From Propionibacterium sp. (GTDB lineage Bacteria; Actinomycetota; Actinomycetes; Propionibacteriales; Propionibacteriaceae), in the NCBI GenBank assembly GCA_022837595.1, contig JALHFX010000005.1, positions 1 to 58,469 of the forward strand: a DNA stretch of 58,469 nt. Direction: 5' to 3'. Below, one piece after another: positions 1-8,885 of this stretch; position 1 is the stretch's first letter; every line of letters starts with the position of its first letter. The translations under genes were made by a program, and so were the position numbers. A model generated the notes under the pieces. It was given only the letters and a program-made list of their open reading frames with translations. It did no database searches and was not told the DNA's origin.

Positions 1-204
1 CCGCGGACTTTCACTTTCACTTCACAGCTAAACGCCGATTCTTGGACGGCATTTCCGTTATTACTTCCAAATCAGTACCACTTTTCCTTCACTCATCGCT
101 AGTCATCTGCGGTTGGCGAGTGCTCAGATTCGCTGCCGGGGACATCAGGAAAGACTTGAACGCATGCCTGGAGACCATCCAGGCCTTACTGGAGGCGATC
201 GACC
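1..204. other. Window-edge stretch with no convincing gene
   Basis: This opening stretch begins with short tandem copies of an ACTTTC/ACTTC motif (about 7-27). A 60-codon reading frame at 42-224 runs into the start of the next gene by 20 bases. Its last 25 residues look amphipathic, but it has no ribosome binding site and no recognisable family. It may be a leftover of an upstream gene. I do not call it as a gene. Confidence 0.3.
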
Positions 205-1164
205 ATGAGCAAAGCCGTGACTGATCAGACCAAGGGTCGGCGTGAAGCCGTGTGGGAGGTATGCGATCAGCTCTCCGCTCAGGGCATCAAGCCGTCGCTA
301 CGGTCGGTGAAGATCCACTACCCCCGTGGCTCGGACACGGACGTCCAGAAGGACGTGAACGGCTGGTACGAGCACGTGTTCTCCCAGCATGCCCGCCGGC
401 GCATGATCCCCTCCCTGCCCGACGTAGTCGTGAAGGCGATGGAGGCGTTCTGGGAAACAGCGTCGCTCGAGGCGGACAGCCAATTCGTGAAGGAGCGCCG
501 GGCGCTTGAGGACATGAGGTCTGCGCTGCAGGAAAAGCTCGACGGAGCGCTGGCTGAACTGGCCCAGGCCAAAGCATCCGCGGCGAAATCCGATCAGGAC
601 AACGTTGATCTCCGCCTCGAACTCTCACACCGCTCCACCCTGCTCGCAGAAGCGGAACAGGAGATCAAGGAACTGCGTCGAGATCAGGAAGCGCTAAGGA
701 ATCAGATCCAGCAGCGCGACACGGATCACAAGGTGGAGTTGTCGCACATGAGGGACACCCATGAGCGCAACCTCAAGGCCCAACGCGAGGACTTCGAGCT
801 TCAGGTGAAACTTGTGCGCGAGGCTGCTGCACAGCAGTCAGATGAACACCAACGCGCGATGACTCGTGCCGACGAGCACTACCGGGATCTCGAGCGGCGA
901 TCGCTCGTGGAGGTCGACGCGCTGAGAACGAAGACCAAAAGTGCTGACGAGACGATCGAGCGGCTTCGTAGCACGGTGCACGAGCGAGAGATGGAACTGG
1001 TGGGCCTGAAGACCGAGCTACGACTGATCCGTGAATCGCAGCAAGCGCAGCTTGATGACCTCGCGAAGCGAAACAGCGCGCTGACCAGCCAAATCGAACA
1101 ACTCCAGGCCAAGATTGAGCGACAGGAAACTGCACCGTCACAGTCGAAGGATCTGGAAGGCTAG
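205..1164 (+). CDS. kfrA: KfrA-type plasmid DNA-binding coiled-coil protein
   Basis: The first ~110 residues look like the KfrA N-terminal DNA-binding domain: a short helical region with the pattern AVWEVCDQLSAQGIKPSLRSV, followed by a basic stretch. Residues ~90-310 are an almost uninterrupted coiled coil rich in E, R, Q, L and A. KfrA proteins of IncP, IncW and IncU plasmids bind their own promoters, form filaments and help plasmid maintenance; they lie on the plasmid nucleoid. The length of 319 aa is usual. ATG at 205 has GGAGG nine bases upstream. A degenerate copy of the element-wide palindrome follows the stop codon. KfrA is one of three candidates to bind those palindromes, which is inference. 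Family assignment is good; the exact role is inferred. Confidence 0.8.
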   Translation: MSKAVTDQTKGRREAVWEVCDQLSAQGIKPSLRSVKIHYPRGSDTDVQKDVNGWYEHVFSQHARRRMIPSLPDVVVKAMEAFWETASLEADSQFVKERRALEDMRSALQEKLDGALAELAQAKASAAKSDQDNVDLRLELSHRSTLLAEAEQEIKELRRDQEALRNQIQQRDTDHKVELSHMRDTHERNLKAQREDFELQVKLVREAAAQQSDEHQRAMTRADEHYRDLERRSLVEVDALRTKTKSADETIERLRSTVHEREMELVGLKTELRLIRESQQAQLDDLAKRNSALTSQIEQLQAKIERQETAPSQSKDLEG

Positions 1165-1319
1165 ATACAAACCCTCCGAGAAAAGCCTGGAAATGCCGTG
1201 TTTTACGGAGGGGGTCGTCAGGTCGAGGAGTGATAGCGTGATGTCGTGCTCCACCGTCGCCAGTTGCCGTCTTGAAGAACTGGCGACGTGTGGAATAGTG
1301 ATACCACGACTATCTCGAT
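1165..1319 (+). promoter_or_regulatory. Putative operator A (degenerate) upstream of lipoprotein gene
   Basis: The half-site TGTTTTACGG lies at 1199-1208. Twelve bases (1187-1198, CTGGAAATGCCG, with an AAAT centre) separate it from an AAAAGC half at 1181-1186. This is the same geometry as five better palindromes at 17.6, 20.6, 29.9, 35.0 and 52.0 kb. The left half is degenerate. The rest of the 155-base gap shows no clear promoter and no Shine-Dalgarno sequence ahead of the ATG at 1320. Confidence 0.4.
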
Positions 1320-3227
1320 ATGACAGCCATGTTCAAACCACGCCTCACGACCCTCGCATTGATCGCAGCCACACTGGCCGCCGGCGGTTGCGCAACCGTT
1401 CCCACTGAAACCACCGACAAACCGGCCCGCGAATCGATCACGTTCAACCGGATGAAGCTCACGCCGGTAGATAACGTCCGCGTCCCAGGCATGGGGGAAC
1501 TCCCCTTCGACGGTAGCCTTGAGGATGTGGCAGCACTGGCCGAGGTGACGCAGTTGCTTCGTCGTGAGATCACGGAAGCGATCCTTCGCGATGAGTTCGA
1601 ACTCGCCGGCGTGCTCAATGCGTACTACGGGCAGTTTGCGGCGCTTCGCCTCGCGCTCAACGTTGCCACGCAGCAAGCCGTCGACGAGTTGGGACGGACT
1701 GAAGGTGCCGCATTCACGCTGCAGCCAGGCTCCGTGGTGGTCCTTCTTTCCAACAATCCTACCCAGCAATCCACGGGGCCAATCTCACTTGGCAACCCCT
1801 TCGAACCCATTCTGACGCGTGGGCCATCCGTCGAGGTGGCGGCCACAGGTGTTGGCGCTGTCCTCGAGGCGATGCGGATCATCTCTGAGGCGACAGGCAG
1901 GGGCTCCGGGGGGCAGGTCACCGGACGCGCCTCCACGACCTTTGGCCTGGATGCGATTCCGGCCAACATTCCGTTTGCGCTCGAGAACGGGACTGTTCTG
2001 GTGCGAAGGGAAACACCGAAGGGAATGACCTACGCCTTCTACAACCCGACTGACCGTGCCGCGGAGGTGCCGCTGAAGAATCTGGCGTATGTGCCCCCTC
2101 CCCCACCCTTCAAGTCACAGCGACAGGCTGCCGGTCCAATCCTCTCCAACATGGGCGAATCACTTATGAGTGACGTTCATAGACGAATGAAGGGAGGTGG
2201 GCAGCCGTACTACACGCATTATTTCGCTACAACTTTCTATCCAGGTGGTCCTACGCTAGACAGCATGGGGCGCATTACGAATCGACAAGAAGAACATAAA
2301 AAAGCCCAACAAGAATATCGTCGTGCAGATTCTCCCTTTAGAGTGGCCGCAAATTTGTCATCGAGAACGATCCACTTTGTTTACTACAAAGGATGCGCCG
2401 CGCCCTTCGAGCCATTTGATAAATGGCTTACTGGAGGACAGATTGGACCAAGGCCAGAACAGCCACCAGTTATCTACTTCCCTGCCTTTAAATACTTTGG
2501 CAACTATTCAGCGTTCGTGAAAGTTGATTGCACCGCAAGGGAGTCTCAAAGGGTTTTTTATACGCAGAATTACTTCGTTGGTGAGGATGGGGTCGTACAA
2601 ACGGCGCAGTCCCTCGCCGCCGACGCGAGAATTGCGAAGAAGCTCAAGGAGTTCGATAGTGACAGCGAAGCTGTCGCGGACATGATGGCCATTCTTCCAG
2701 TAGCAGGGAGCGCAGTATCAGGACTGCGGTGCGCAGCTTCCAGCAAGGGCGTCACTGAAGGGGTAGTTGCGGCGCTCAGGCCACAGCTAGCGGCCGCTCG
2801 GCCGTATGTTGCCCATCTCTATGACCTTGCCAAGACAGATTCTGCCGAACTGTTCGGGGAAACAACAGGGCGGTTCCTGGATTGCGCCGCAGCCGTTCCT
2901 GCAGTGGGTGCCGCTACAAGCATCATAGGCAAATACGCGGGTGGAAGTCTGACTTCGCTGATAAAGAATGACAAGGCGAGGAACGCCCTAGAGACTCATG
3001 TCAGCGCAAACTGGGATAACGTGGGTCGAGTTGCGGGGTACTTCAGTACGCCGATTACTACCCCAGGTCACGTGAATCATATTATCGAAGCAAGCCAGGG
3101 TTTGACCGGAAAGGCCAAATCAGCTGTGGTGGCAGGGTTGTCAATCTACGGGGTGATGCAGAAGGCAGATAATGTCTCAGATTTCAAGAGCGGTCTTGAA
3201 AATGCGCCATGGAAGCGTCGAGATTAA
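1320..3227 (+). CDS. Large predicted lipoprotein, function unknown
   Basis: The N-terminus (start at 1320 or at the in-frame ATG at 1329) is a lipoprotein signal with a hydrophobic stretch and the lipobox LAAGGC, so the mature protein should begin at Cys ~24 and sit in the outer membrane or periplasm. The 635-residue body has no motif I recognise. The C-terminal third (~450-560) has alternating small and hydrophobic residues and several cysteines. From about 2150 the DNA becomes more AT-rich than the upstream part, which suggests a mosaic origin. It is 26 bases upstream of a polytopic membrane protein gene and is preceded by a weak copy of the transfer-operon palindrome. An outer/inner membrane pair under transfer control could act in surface or entry exclusion; this is speculation from context only. 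Confidence 0.6.
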   Translation: MTAMFKPRLTTLALIAATLAAGGCATVPTETTDKPARESITFNRMKLTPVDNVRVPGMGELPFDGSLEDVAALAEVTQLLRREITEAILRDEFELAGVLNAYYGQFAALRLALNVATQQAVDELGRTEGAAFTLQPGSVVVLLSNNPTQQSTGPISLGNPFEPILTRGPSVEVAATGVGAVLEAMRIISEATGRGSGGQVTGRASTTFGLDAIPANIPFALENGTVLVRRETPKGMTYAFYNPTDRAAEVPLKNLAYVPPPPPFKSQRQAAGPILSNMGESLMSDVHRRMKGGGQPYYTHYFATTFYPGGPTLDSMGRITNRQEEHKKAQQEYRRADSPFRVAANLSSRTIHFVYYKGCAAPFEPFDKWLTGGQIGPRPEQPPVIYFPAFKYFGNYSAFVKVDCTARESQRVFYTQNYFVGEDGVVQTAQSLAADARIAKKLKEFDSDSEAVADMMAILPVAGSAVSGLRCAASSKGVTEGVVAALRPQLAAARPYVAHLYDLAKTDSAELFGETTGRFLDCAAAVPAVGAATSIIGKYAGGSLTSLIKNDKARNALETHVSANWDNVGRVAGYFSTPITTPGHVNHIIEASQGLTGKAKSAVVAGLSIYGVMQKADNVSDFKSGLENAPWKRRD

Positions 3228-3253
3228 AGCCAGCACATCCTGAATGAGGATCC

Positions 3254-4483
3254 ATGATGCTCTCACTGTTCGGGGGAATTCAACTGAGGCTCTTTGAGCT
3301 GAGCAGTTCCTTGAAAAACTTCTTGGCTGCTCAGTACAGCCCCTATTTTAGCCCGCTTTTTATTGGTGATGAAGCGAAAGGCTACGAGAGGGAATTAACG
3401 AAAGAAGAGCTATCGGAGTTGAGGAGGAATCACGGACAGTACGACCCAAAGCTGCCCGAGGTCGCGAAAGACCTGGTTGATGGCCATCTCCCGATATGTG
3501 GATATTATCTTGCAGTCTATTTGATTTCCGTTTCATACATCTACTTTGTCCCGTGGGGAGAGGTTAGGAGGTCCTTGTGGGACATTTACGGAGGTAGTTT
3601 TCAGCATCCAGTTCTGGCAATGATTATCGGCTACAGAATTGCACATAACGCTCTCCTTGCGGTTTTGTACCTTCTTGAGGTGACCCATAATAGATGGCAT
3701 TTGTTTTGGGTGATACCTCTCGGAGTAATTAGGTCCGTTCCATTCGCGCTATTCCCGACCACCATCATATACTTTGTTTGGTACGCAAACACGACCTTCT
3801 CGGGTGTGAAAAACAATCTCTTTGATGCGTATTTCTCGTCGAGAGCATTGGCTAATCTAATCAAACTTGCTGCGATCTCGCCTGGACGTTTTAGCAGTAA
3901 TCTTTTGAAAGCGAGTAGGGTTGTTAAAGCTAGACCCTTTACTGCATTCTCTGCGGTCACTTCGCCCTATGCGATCTTTGTGGGATCTGTGAGCTTGTTC
4001 TTCCTGTTAGCAATCGCTCATCAGATGATAGTCCTTGTTGCAGGGGGGGTATTCGACTACTTTGAGTGGTATTTGCCGCATCGGGAGTTCAATTTCTTTG
4101 GATATGGCGTGGCGTTTACTGTGATGATGTATGGAGTTGCTGACTACAATGCGACCATACGCTTGCATCAAGTTCTACTCGAGTATGACGTGATCCATCA
4201 GGCTAGAGCTAAAGGCGCCTGCATTCAAGACAAACTTGAGGTAATGGCTTTGTCACGACTCAACTACATCGAAGATGATGTAACCTCATTGAGCGAATTG
4301 CCGACGATTCTTGCCCCACGCCTTGGGCTTGAGGACCCATATTGCTTCGTTGGCCCTCACCTGCCAGTTGATCCTCGAGAGCGTGCAGATTTCTACTGGC
4401 AGGACTTGTACGAGCACAGGCTCGATGATCCGAACCGACTCCTACCTGAGCGAGAGACCTTGGCCCGAAAGTCGATCGCATGA
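3254..4483 (+). CDS. Polytopic inner-membrane protein, function unknown
   Basis: The protein has 409 residues and about five or six hydrophobic segments: around residues 80-100, 115-140, 150-180, 235-265 and 280-300. The ~110-residue C-terminal tail is hydrophilic. GAGGA precedes the ATG at 3254. No family was recognised. The gene is clearly more AT-rich than the pil and vir genes, a sign of separate ancestry. It is probably co-transcribed with the lipoprotein gene 26 bases upstream. An exclusion or cargo function is possible but unsupported. Confidence 0.6.
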   Translation: MMLSLFGGIQLRLFELSSSLKNFLAAQYSPYFSPLFIGDEAKGYERELTKEELSELRRNHGQYDPKLPEVAKDLVDGHLPICGYYLAVYLISVSYIYFVPWGEVRRSLWDIYGGSFQHPVLAMIIGYRIAHNALLAVLYLLEVTHNRWHLFWVIPLGVIRSVPFALFPTTIIYFVWYANTTFSGVKNNLFDAYFSSRALANLIKLAAISPGRFSSNLLKASRVVKARPFTAFSAVTSPYAIFVGSVSLFFLLAIAHQMIVLVAGGVFDYFEWYLPHREFNFFGYGVAFTVMMYGVADYNATIRLHQVLLEYDVIHQARAKGACIQDKLEVMALSRLNYIEDDVTSLSELPTILAPRLGLEDPYCFVGPHLPVDPRERADFYWQDLYEHRLDDPNRLLPERETLARKSIA

Positions 4484-4547
4484 CCTTGTTGTAGCGACGT
4501 AATGTGGGCATTCGTCCAAATGTACGGATGACCTCTACAAACGAGAA

Positions 4548-4567
4548 CGGCGGCCCAAAGGCCGCCG
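4548..4567. terminator. Hairpin between convergent genes
   Basis: CGGCGGCC (4548-4555) and GGCCGCCG (4560-4567) form an 8-bp GC stem with a 4-base loop between the convergent stop codons at 4483 and 4591. The run of T after it is poor on both strands, so it may be a weak bidirectional terminator. Confidence 0.45.
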
Positions 4568-4590
4568 CATACTTTCAAGCTACCTAGTGG

Positions 4591-5559
4591 TCAGGCAGCT
4601 TGCTTTTGAAGGAGCTTACGGAGCCCTTCAAGCCCTGCATCTGAATCCTGCTCAGTGTCCTCGAGGCCGACAACGCCTTGGATCGGCGACCGTTCGGCAA
4701 TTCCACCACCTTCGCCGGTGGCTTCGGATCGAAAGTCATCACCCAGATAATCTTCGTACTCCACGAGGTCTTCGAGCGTTTCTTCGAACGGACCATTTTC
4801 CAGGCCTTTCTTGATCTGCTGCTCGAACTTTGCCTGGTTAAGACCGGCCTCCTCCATCTTTAATGCGGTCACTTTGGCGAGTTTCGCCGCTTCCACAAGA
4901 GGCACGGCCGGTACGAGGTCGGCGTAGTAGAAGATCGACTGATACGACTGCGTCGAACTCTTTTGGCGCAGTTTTAGAATCATCGGCACGCCGATCAGCC
5001 TGCCATCCAGAAGACCATGGAGAGCCTGCAACTTACTGTGTAGCGTGCGTGCAGTGTTGAAGCCTGAACTGCGCAGGATGAAGGAAGACAGGGGGTCCGA
5101 AGATGCACTGGCGCCCCCCGTTTGGGTAACGTCGATCTGAACGTTGAGGCGGGTCATCAGCTTGCACCGTGCCGTCCGCGCGAACTCGCAGTGATCGGGG
5201 CCAGAACAATCGACCGTTTCGACTTTACCGCTGCACATGCGACGTGCCTTTTCGCCGTCGCCTGCGCAGAGCATGCGCCCCTTGTCATCGAAGGCCTCGA
5301 ACCGCTCACGCAACGACAGATCGGGATCGTTGAACATGAGGCAGACGGGGATTTCGGTGAGCTTCAGCTTATCCTGATTAGTTTCCTTGGCAACGGCATC
5401 AGTTATAGGGTGCTCAACCCATTTCCCATCGCGTTTGTGTTGTGCGGTAATCACGAATCGGTTAAGGCGTGCAGGAAGGCTATTGCCGTTGCGCTCGACC
5501 TTTTCGCCGATGCTGATGCGGCCAACTGTCGGAATCGTGTAGGAGAAATTCTTGATCAT
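4591..5559 (-). CDS. Gp3-like (recombination directionality factor-type) protein
   Basis: I chose ATG at 5559, giving 322 aa, because it has GGAG upstream; a GTG at 5622 is possible. The centre carries a Cys cluster, CSGPDHCEFARTARCK, of the kind seen in phiC31 Gp3-like recombination directionality factors and in plasmid proteins loosely annotated as hydrolase or metal-binding. A long helical, acidic C-terminus follows. In phages such proteins bind a serine integrase and favour excision. No integrase is visible here, so either it lies outside the window or the plasmid homologue does something else. The family call is moderate and the function uncertain. Confidence 0.45.
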   Translation of the reverse strand: MIKNFSYTIPTVGRISIGEKVERNGNSLPARLNRFVITAQHKRDGKWVEHPITDAVAKETNQDKLKLTEIPVCLMFNDPDLSLRERFEAFDDKGRMLCAGDGEKARRMCSGKVETVDCSGPDHCEFARTARCKLMTRLNVQIDVTQTGGASASSDPLSSFILRSSGFNTARTLHSKLQALHGLLDGRLIGVPMILKLRQKSSTQSYQSIFYYADLVPAVPLVEAAKLAKVTALKMEEAGLNQAKFEQQIKKGLENGPFEETLEDLVEYEDYLGDDFRSEATGEGGGIAERSPIQGVVGLEDTEQDSDAGLEGLRKLLQKQAA

Positions 5560-5640
5560 GACGGGCTCCAGTAATTCGGTCGCATCGATATTGGCGGCCT
5601 TCTGTGTATCAAGGTATCGCACATAGCCTTGAGTTCAAGA

Positions 5641-5674
5641 GCCCAAAAATGAGAAGCCGCACTCTAGGTGCGGC
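5641..5674 (-). terminator. Terminator of the pilus operon
   Basis: On the minus strand the stem GCCGCAC/GTGCGGC (5674-5668 with 5662-5656) has a 5-base loop and is followed by TTCTCATTTTT. It lies 28 bases past the stop codon of the last pil gene. Confidence 0.65.
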
Positions 5675-5701
5675 TGGGTGTGTTCTAGGGGATACGGGAA
5701 G

Positions 5702-6811
5702 CTAGATGAGTTTGGCGGATAGCAAACCCATGAGCCCAACACGGTCGTGCGTGTTTCTCATCGCATCGCGATCGGTGATCTTCCCTTCCCTGACAAGCTG
5801 AACCAGAACGTTGTTTAGCGACTGGCTCATCTTGTCCCTCGATTCGTTCATGAACTCCCGAAGCGATGTGTGCTTGTCTGGCTTTTCCAGGCATTCAGCA
5901 ACAGCCTTGTCCTGGTTCAGTAGGATCTCAGGCGCCAATACCCTGCGCATCCCGTCTGCCGAGGGTATGAGAGTTTGGGAGATGACACAGAGAAGGGAAT
6001 CGGCCAGCATCCTGCTCCGATGTGTCGTTTCATCAGGGAACCAACTCAGCATTTTGTTGATGGCACCGAGTACCGAGTTCGTGTGCAGCGATGCCAGGAC
6101 CAGGTGGCCAGATTCGGCCGCTGTAAACACAGTGTCAGCAGTGTCGCGATCGCGGATCTCACCGACCATGATCACATCGGGCTTCTGGCGCAATGAGTCC
6201 CGCAGACCTTGGGCAAACGACGGCGTGTCGATTCCAACTTCCTTGGACGAGATGATCGACCTGTTCCGTTCGTGGACAAACTCAATCGGATCTTCGATGG
6301 TGATGATGTGTGCGTTTCGTGTCTGATTCACGTGGTCCAGCAGGGACGCCATGGTCGTTGTCTTCCCCGCACCCGTTTGGCCGGTGACAAGTATCAAGCC
6401 ACGTTGATGGGTCACCTGAGTCCGCAGGTACATCGGCAGCCCTGTCTCCTCAAGCGCCAGAGGCCTCAAAGGCTGGCGTCGCACGTTGATTGCGAGCGAT
6501 TTGCCCCCGTTGGTCTTGAAGGCGTTCAGCCGTAGCCGGCAGGAGTACAAGTCAATGGCACGGCTGATGGCGTGATCGTCGATCTGTGCCTTCCACCCTG
6601 GTTCTGTCGCTTGCAAGAAGTCCGTGATGTCCTGCTTCGTCAGCATGGGTGCCTCGGCGACCTCCTGCCAGCCTGTCGGCATCCTGACCATCACGGGGCG
6701 GTCATGCTCGATGTGGACATCCGAATAGTTCGCGTCGCTGTTCGCCAGTTCGAGCAGCAGTTCAGTAACCGCCGTTGAATCAGCGCCGGCCATCTGTGTT
6801 GCGTGGGTCAT
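5702..6811 (-). CDS. PilT-like retraction ATPase of the type IV pilus
   Basis: The start at 6811 is supported by AAGGAAAGGGG upstream and leaves 369 aa, a normal PilT length. All PilT/GspE-family motifs are present: Walker A GQTGAGKTTT, Asp box TIEDPIEF, Walker B IMVGEIRD and His box LASLHTNS. Near the C-terminus the pattern QLVREGKI resembles the AIRNLIRE retraction motif of PilT. It should power pilus retraction as a cytoplasmic hexamer. IncI1-type pil operons usually encode one assembly ATPase and no retraction ATPase; this operon has three ATPases. It is the last gene of the operon and overlaps the upstream gene by 32 bases. Confidence 0.85.
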   Translation of the reverse strand: MTHATQMAGADSTAVTELLLELANSDANYSDVHIEHDRPVMVRMPTGWQEVAEAPMLTKQDITDFLQATEPGWKAQIDDHAISRAIDLYSCRLRLNAFKTNGGKSLAINVRRQPLRPLALEETGLPMYLRTQVTHQRGLILVTGQTGAGKTTTMASLLDHVNQTRNAHIITIEDPIEFVHERNRSIISSKEVGIDTPSFAQGLRDSLRQKPDVIMVGEIRDRDTADTVFTAAESGHLVLASLHTNSVLGAINKMLSWFPDETTHRSRMLADSLLCVISQTLIPSADGMRRVLAPEILLNQDKAVAECLEKPDKHTSLREFMNESRDKMSQSLNNVLVQLVREGKITDRDAMRNTHDRVGLMGLLSAKLI

Positions 6812-7193
6812 TATTTGGCCCCTTTCCTTGTGACAGTTTGGACAGAATATTCGTAACTGATTTCTCCGCTTTCTCAAGCGGGAACTTGTGTTCGTGCGCG
6901 GTCACTGCTCGTCGATCTACAACATCCTGCATCAACGTCACGCGGGTTTTCTGAATCTCAGTGAGAATCAGGTGCGCAGACCGCTTTGCATCCTTGTCAT
7001 CGTTGGCTTGGATTGCGTTGTGAAGAGTCTCGACGAGGCTCAGATGATGATTATGCTTTTGGAGGCTCAATCCGACGTGGTCTAGGGGCGTGGTGACTCC
7101 AACTTGCCTTTCCCACATCGTGATGGCGATATCTGTGCCGACCTTCGTAATCGCGGCTAGCTCCAGTGTCAAATCTGTGAGGTAGTGCGTCAT
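6780..7193 (-). CDS. Small protein in the pilus operon, unknown
   Basis: The product has 137 residues, is hydrophilic and mostly helical, and has no signal peptide. Its start overlaps the stop of pilM by four bases and its end overlaps the start of the PilT-like gene by 32 bases, so translation is probably coupled and a role in the pilus is likely. No family was recognised. Confidence 0.55.
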   Translation of the reverse strand: MTHYLTDLTLELAAITKVGTDIAITMWERQVGVTTPLDHVGLSLQKHNHHLSLVETLHNAIQANDDKDAKRSAHLILTEIQKTRVTLMQDVVDRRAVTAHEHKFPLEKAEKSVTNILSKLSQGKGPNNDPRNTDGRR

Positions 7194-7672
7194 TGACGGA
7201 CAATGATCTGGTAGACGGCGACGTTGGAAGGGATGCCGGCGGGAACGACGATTCCGGTTGGGCCATGCTGAAATGAGATGATCTCGCCATCAGTGGCCGT
7301 AATCCCCGCTCGGTATGAACCTTGAGTGCGGCGCGTGAGCTCGGCACTCAGACCTGGGCCGTTGTAGGGCGTTGCCGAGTAGATGGTGGCCACCCCGTCG
7401 ATGACCTTGTTGTCCCATCTGGCGTTTCTTTGGAACCAAGCTGGGAATGTGAGGGATGAATCCGGCACGCTGTTGCCGGCACCGGGCTCTGTATATCGGA
7501 CTGGTTGGGTCGCGACATACCGTGCTACCGCATCTGCGTAGACAAACAGATTGTCGGCCAGCACGCTGGCCGACCCCTCCGGCGGCGGCAAAGGGTCTCG
7601 GTTCGATACGCTAATCGTTACGATCGAACCGATAATTGCCAATGCGGACAACATGATCATCAGGGGGTACAT
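7190..7672 (-). CDS. pilM: PilM-type pilus biogenesis protein
   Basis: The product has 160 residues, with an N-terminal membrane anchor (residues ~4-22) and a small periplasmic domain. Size, topology and context fit the IncI1/R64 PilM family (about 145 aa), which is not the actin-like PilM of type IVa pili. In R64, pilM is required for thin-pilus formation and liquid mating. The start codon ATG at 7672 overlaps the stop of the upstream ATPase as TGATG. In R64, pilM lies before pilN; here it is near the operon end, a rearranged order. Confidence 0.6.
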   Translation of the reverse strand: MYPLMIMLSALAIIGSIVTISVSNRDPLPPPEGSASVLADNLFVYADAVARYVATQPVRYTEPGAGNSVPDSSLTFPAWFQRNARWDNKVIDGVATIYSATPYNGPGLSAELTRRTQGSYRAGITATDGEIISFQHGPTGIVVPAGIPSNVAVYQIIVRQ

Positions 7673-8646
7673 CAGCGTTGATCCGACATCGCGGTTGCCT
7701 GGATCAAGCGTGCTTGCTGCAGGCGGATCTCAGAGGCCAGCCGTTCGAGCTTTCCTTCCCGAATCATCGATGTGGCTGATGGCGCGTCGGAGAGCATGAG
7801 CAAATCAGCCTCCAACCGGCGTGGATCACCCACCAGGCGTTGATGCATGACGCCGACCAGTCCGTCCGCGAGCAGGCTTTGCGCACTTGCCGGATCGAAG
7901 TGCTCAGCAGACATGGCGAGCATTCTCCGAAGAGCGGTCTGGATGTCCTCGGCGTGCAGGGTCGAGATCACCAGGTGGCCGTTCACGCCGGCTCGGAGGG
8001 CTTCGACGGCAGTCTCCCCATCACGGATCTCACCAAGATAGATGATCCTTGCACCCCAACGCACGAGGCTTCTGCAGGATTCCGCAAAGCCCCCGCGCTC
8101 CCTACTTGCGTGCGTCTGAAAGCAAACGCCCAAGCCGTGCTCCCCTTCGAGAGGAAGTTCCACAGGATCTTCGGCGGTGACGGCGACGCCTCCGTACCTC
8201 GCCAGACGACCGGCGATGATGGCTCCTGCTGTTGTGGTCTTGCCCGAGTTCATCGTGCCGGCTATCAACAAGAGGCCACGCAGGTTCTGCTGCATGAGCG
8301 GCTGTGTGTAGAGGGCGGGAACACCCAGCTCATGCAGGCTTCGGATGTTGCTGACCATCTTGCGAAGGACGAAGACAAGTCCGCCCATCGACTGCATGAT
8401 CGCAACCCGATAGCTCACGCCATCGTAGACCAGCTTGAAATCCCCATCTCGGCTCGACTGATGGGCTTCGATGCACCGTTCATAGAGCGTCTTGAGGTCG
8501 GCATCCAGAGACGGTGAGGCCAGGACCGGATCTGCTGGGGCTTTGGGTACGGCGGAGAACCGATTTCCGAGGCTGGGGTGCCCCAAGTAGAGATCGGCAA
8601 ACGTCATCTCTCTGACGCAAGTCGCCTCGAGCATCTGCGTTGTCAT
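7672..8646 (-). CDS. Second PilT/GspE-family ATPase
   Basis: This secretion ATPase has 324 residues: Walker A GTMNSGKTTT, Asp box TAEDPVELPLEG, Walker B IIYLGEIRD and His box ISTLHAED. It lacks the tetracysteine zinc site of assembly ATPases such as PilQ, and the C-terminal retraction motif is unclear. It may be a PilU-like accessory motor. It sits between pilS and pilM. The ATG at 8646 has a weak ribosome binding site; a start at 8634 is possible. Together with the gene at 5702 it gives the operon two PilT-like motors beside the assembly motor. Confidence 0.8.
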   Translation of the reverse strand: MTTQMLEATCVREMTFADLYLGHPSLGNRFSAVPKAPADPVLASPSLDADLKTLYERCIEAHQSSRDGDFKLVYDGVSYRVAIMQSMGGLVFVLRKMVSNIRSLHELGVPALYTQPLMQQNLRGLLLIAGTMNSGKTTTAGAIIAGRLARYGGVAVTAEDPVELPLEGEHGLGVCFQTHASRERGGFAESCRSLVRWGARIIYLGEIRDGETAVEALRAGVNGHLVISTLHAEDIQTALRRMLAMSAEHFDPASAQSLLADGLVGVMHQRLVGDPRRLEADLLMLSDAPSATSMIREGKLERLASEIRLQQARLIQATAMSDQR

Positions 8647-8842
8647 TTTCTGATTTCGCCAGTGTTGTTCTCGTCGCCTCGGCCCTGTTGAGCGAGACAG
8701 AGATGTACAAGGTTGAAAGCGTCGATGGTTCGATCTGGCCTTCGCGATCGACCCTCAACAGCTATGCCTTCTATGGAATGTGCGGTTGAGGATTCTTGGT
8801 GCGCGGGGTGCGTGAGCGCTAAGCGTGATCTACGCCTTCACC

Positions 8843-8872
8843 AAGGGAGGGGATACTCCATCCCCCTCCCTT
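8843..8872 (-). terminator. Hairpin after pilS, likely attenuator
   Basis: AAGGGAGGGG (8843-8852) and CCCCTCCCTT (8863-8872) form a 10-bp stem 13 bases after the pilS stop. No T-run follows, so it looks more like partial attenuation or 3'-end protection of the pilin message than full termination. The 8647-8885 gap holds nothing else that I can identify. Confidence 0.5.
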
Positions 8873-8885
8873 GATTCCGTCGGGA

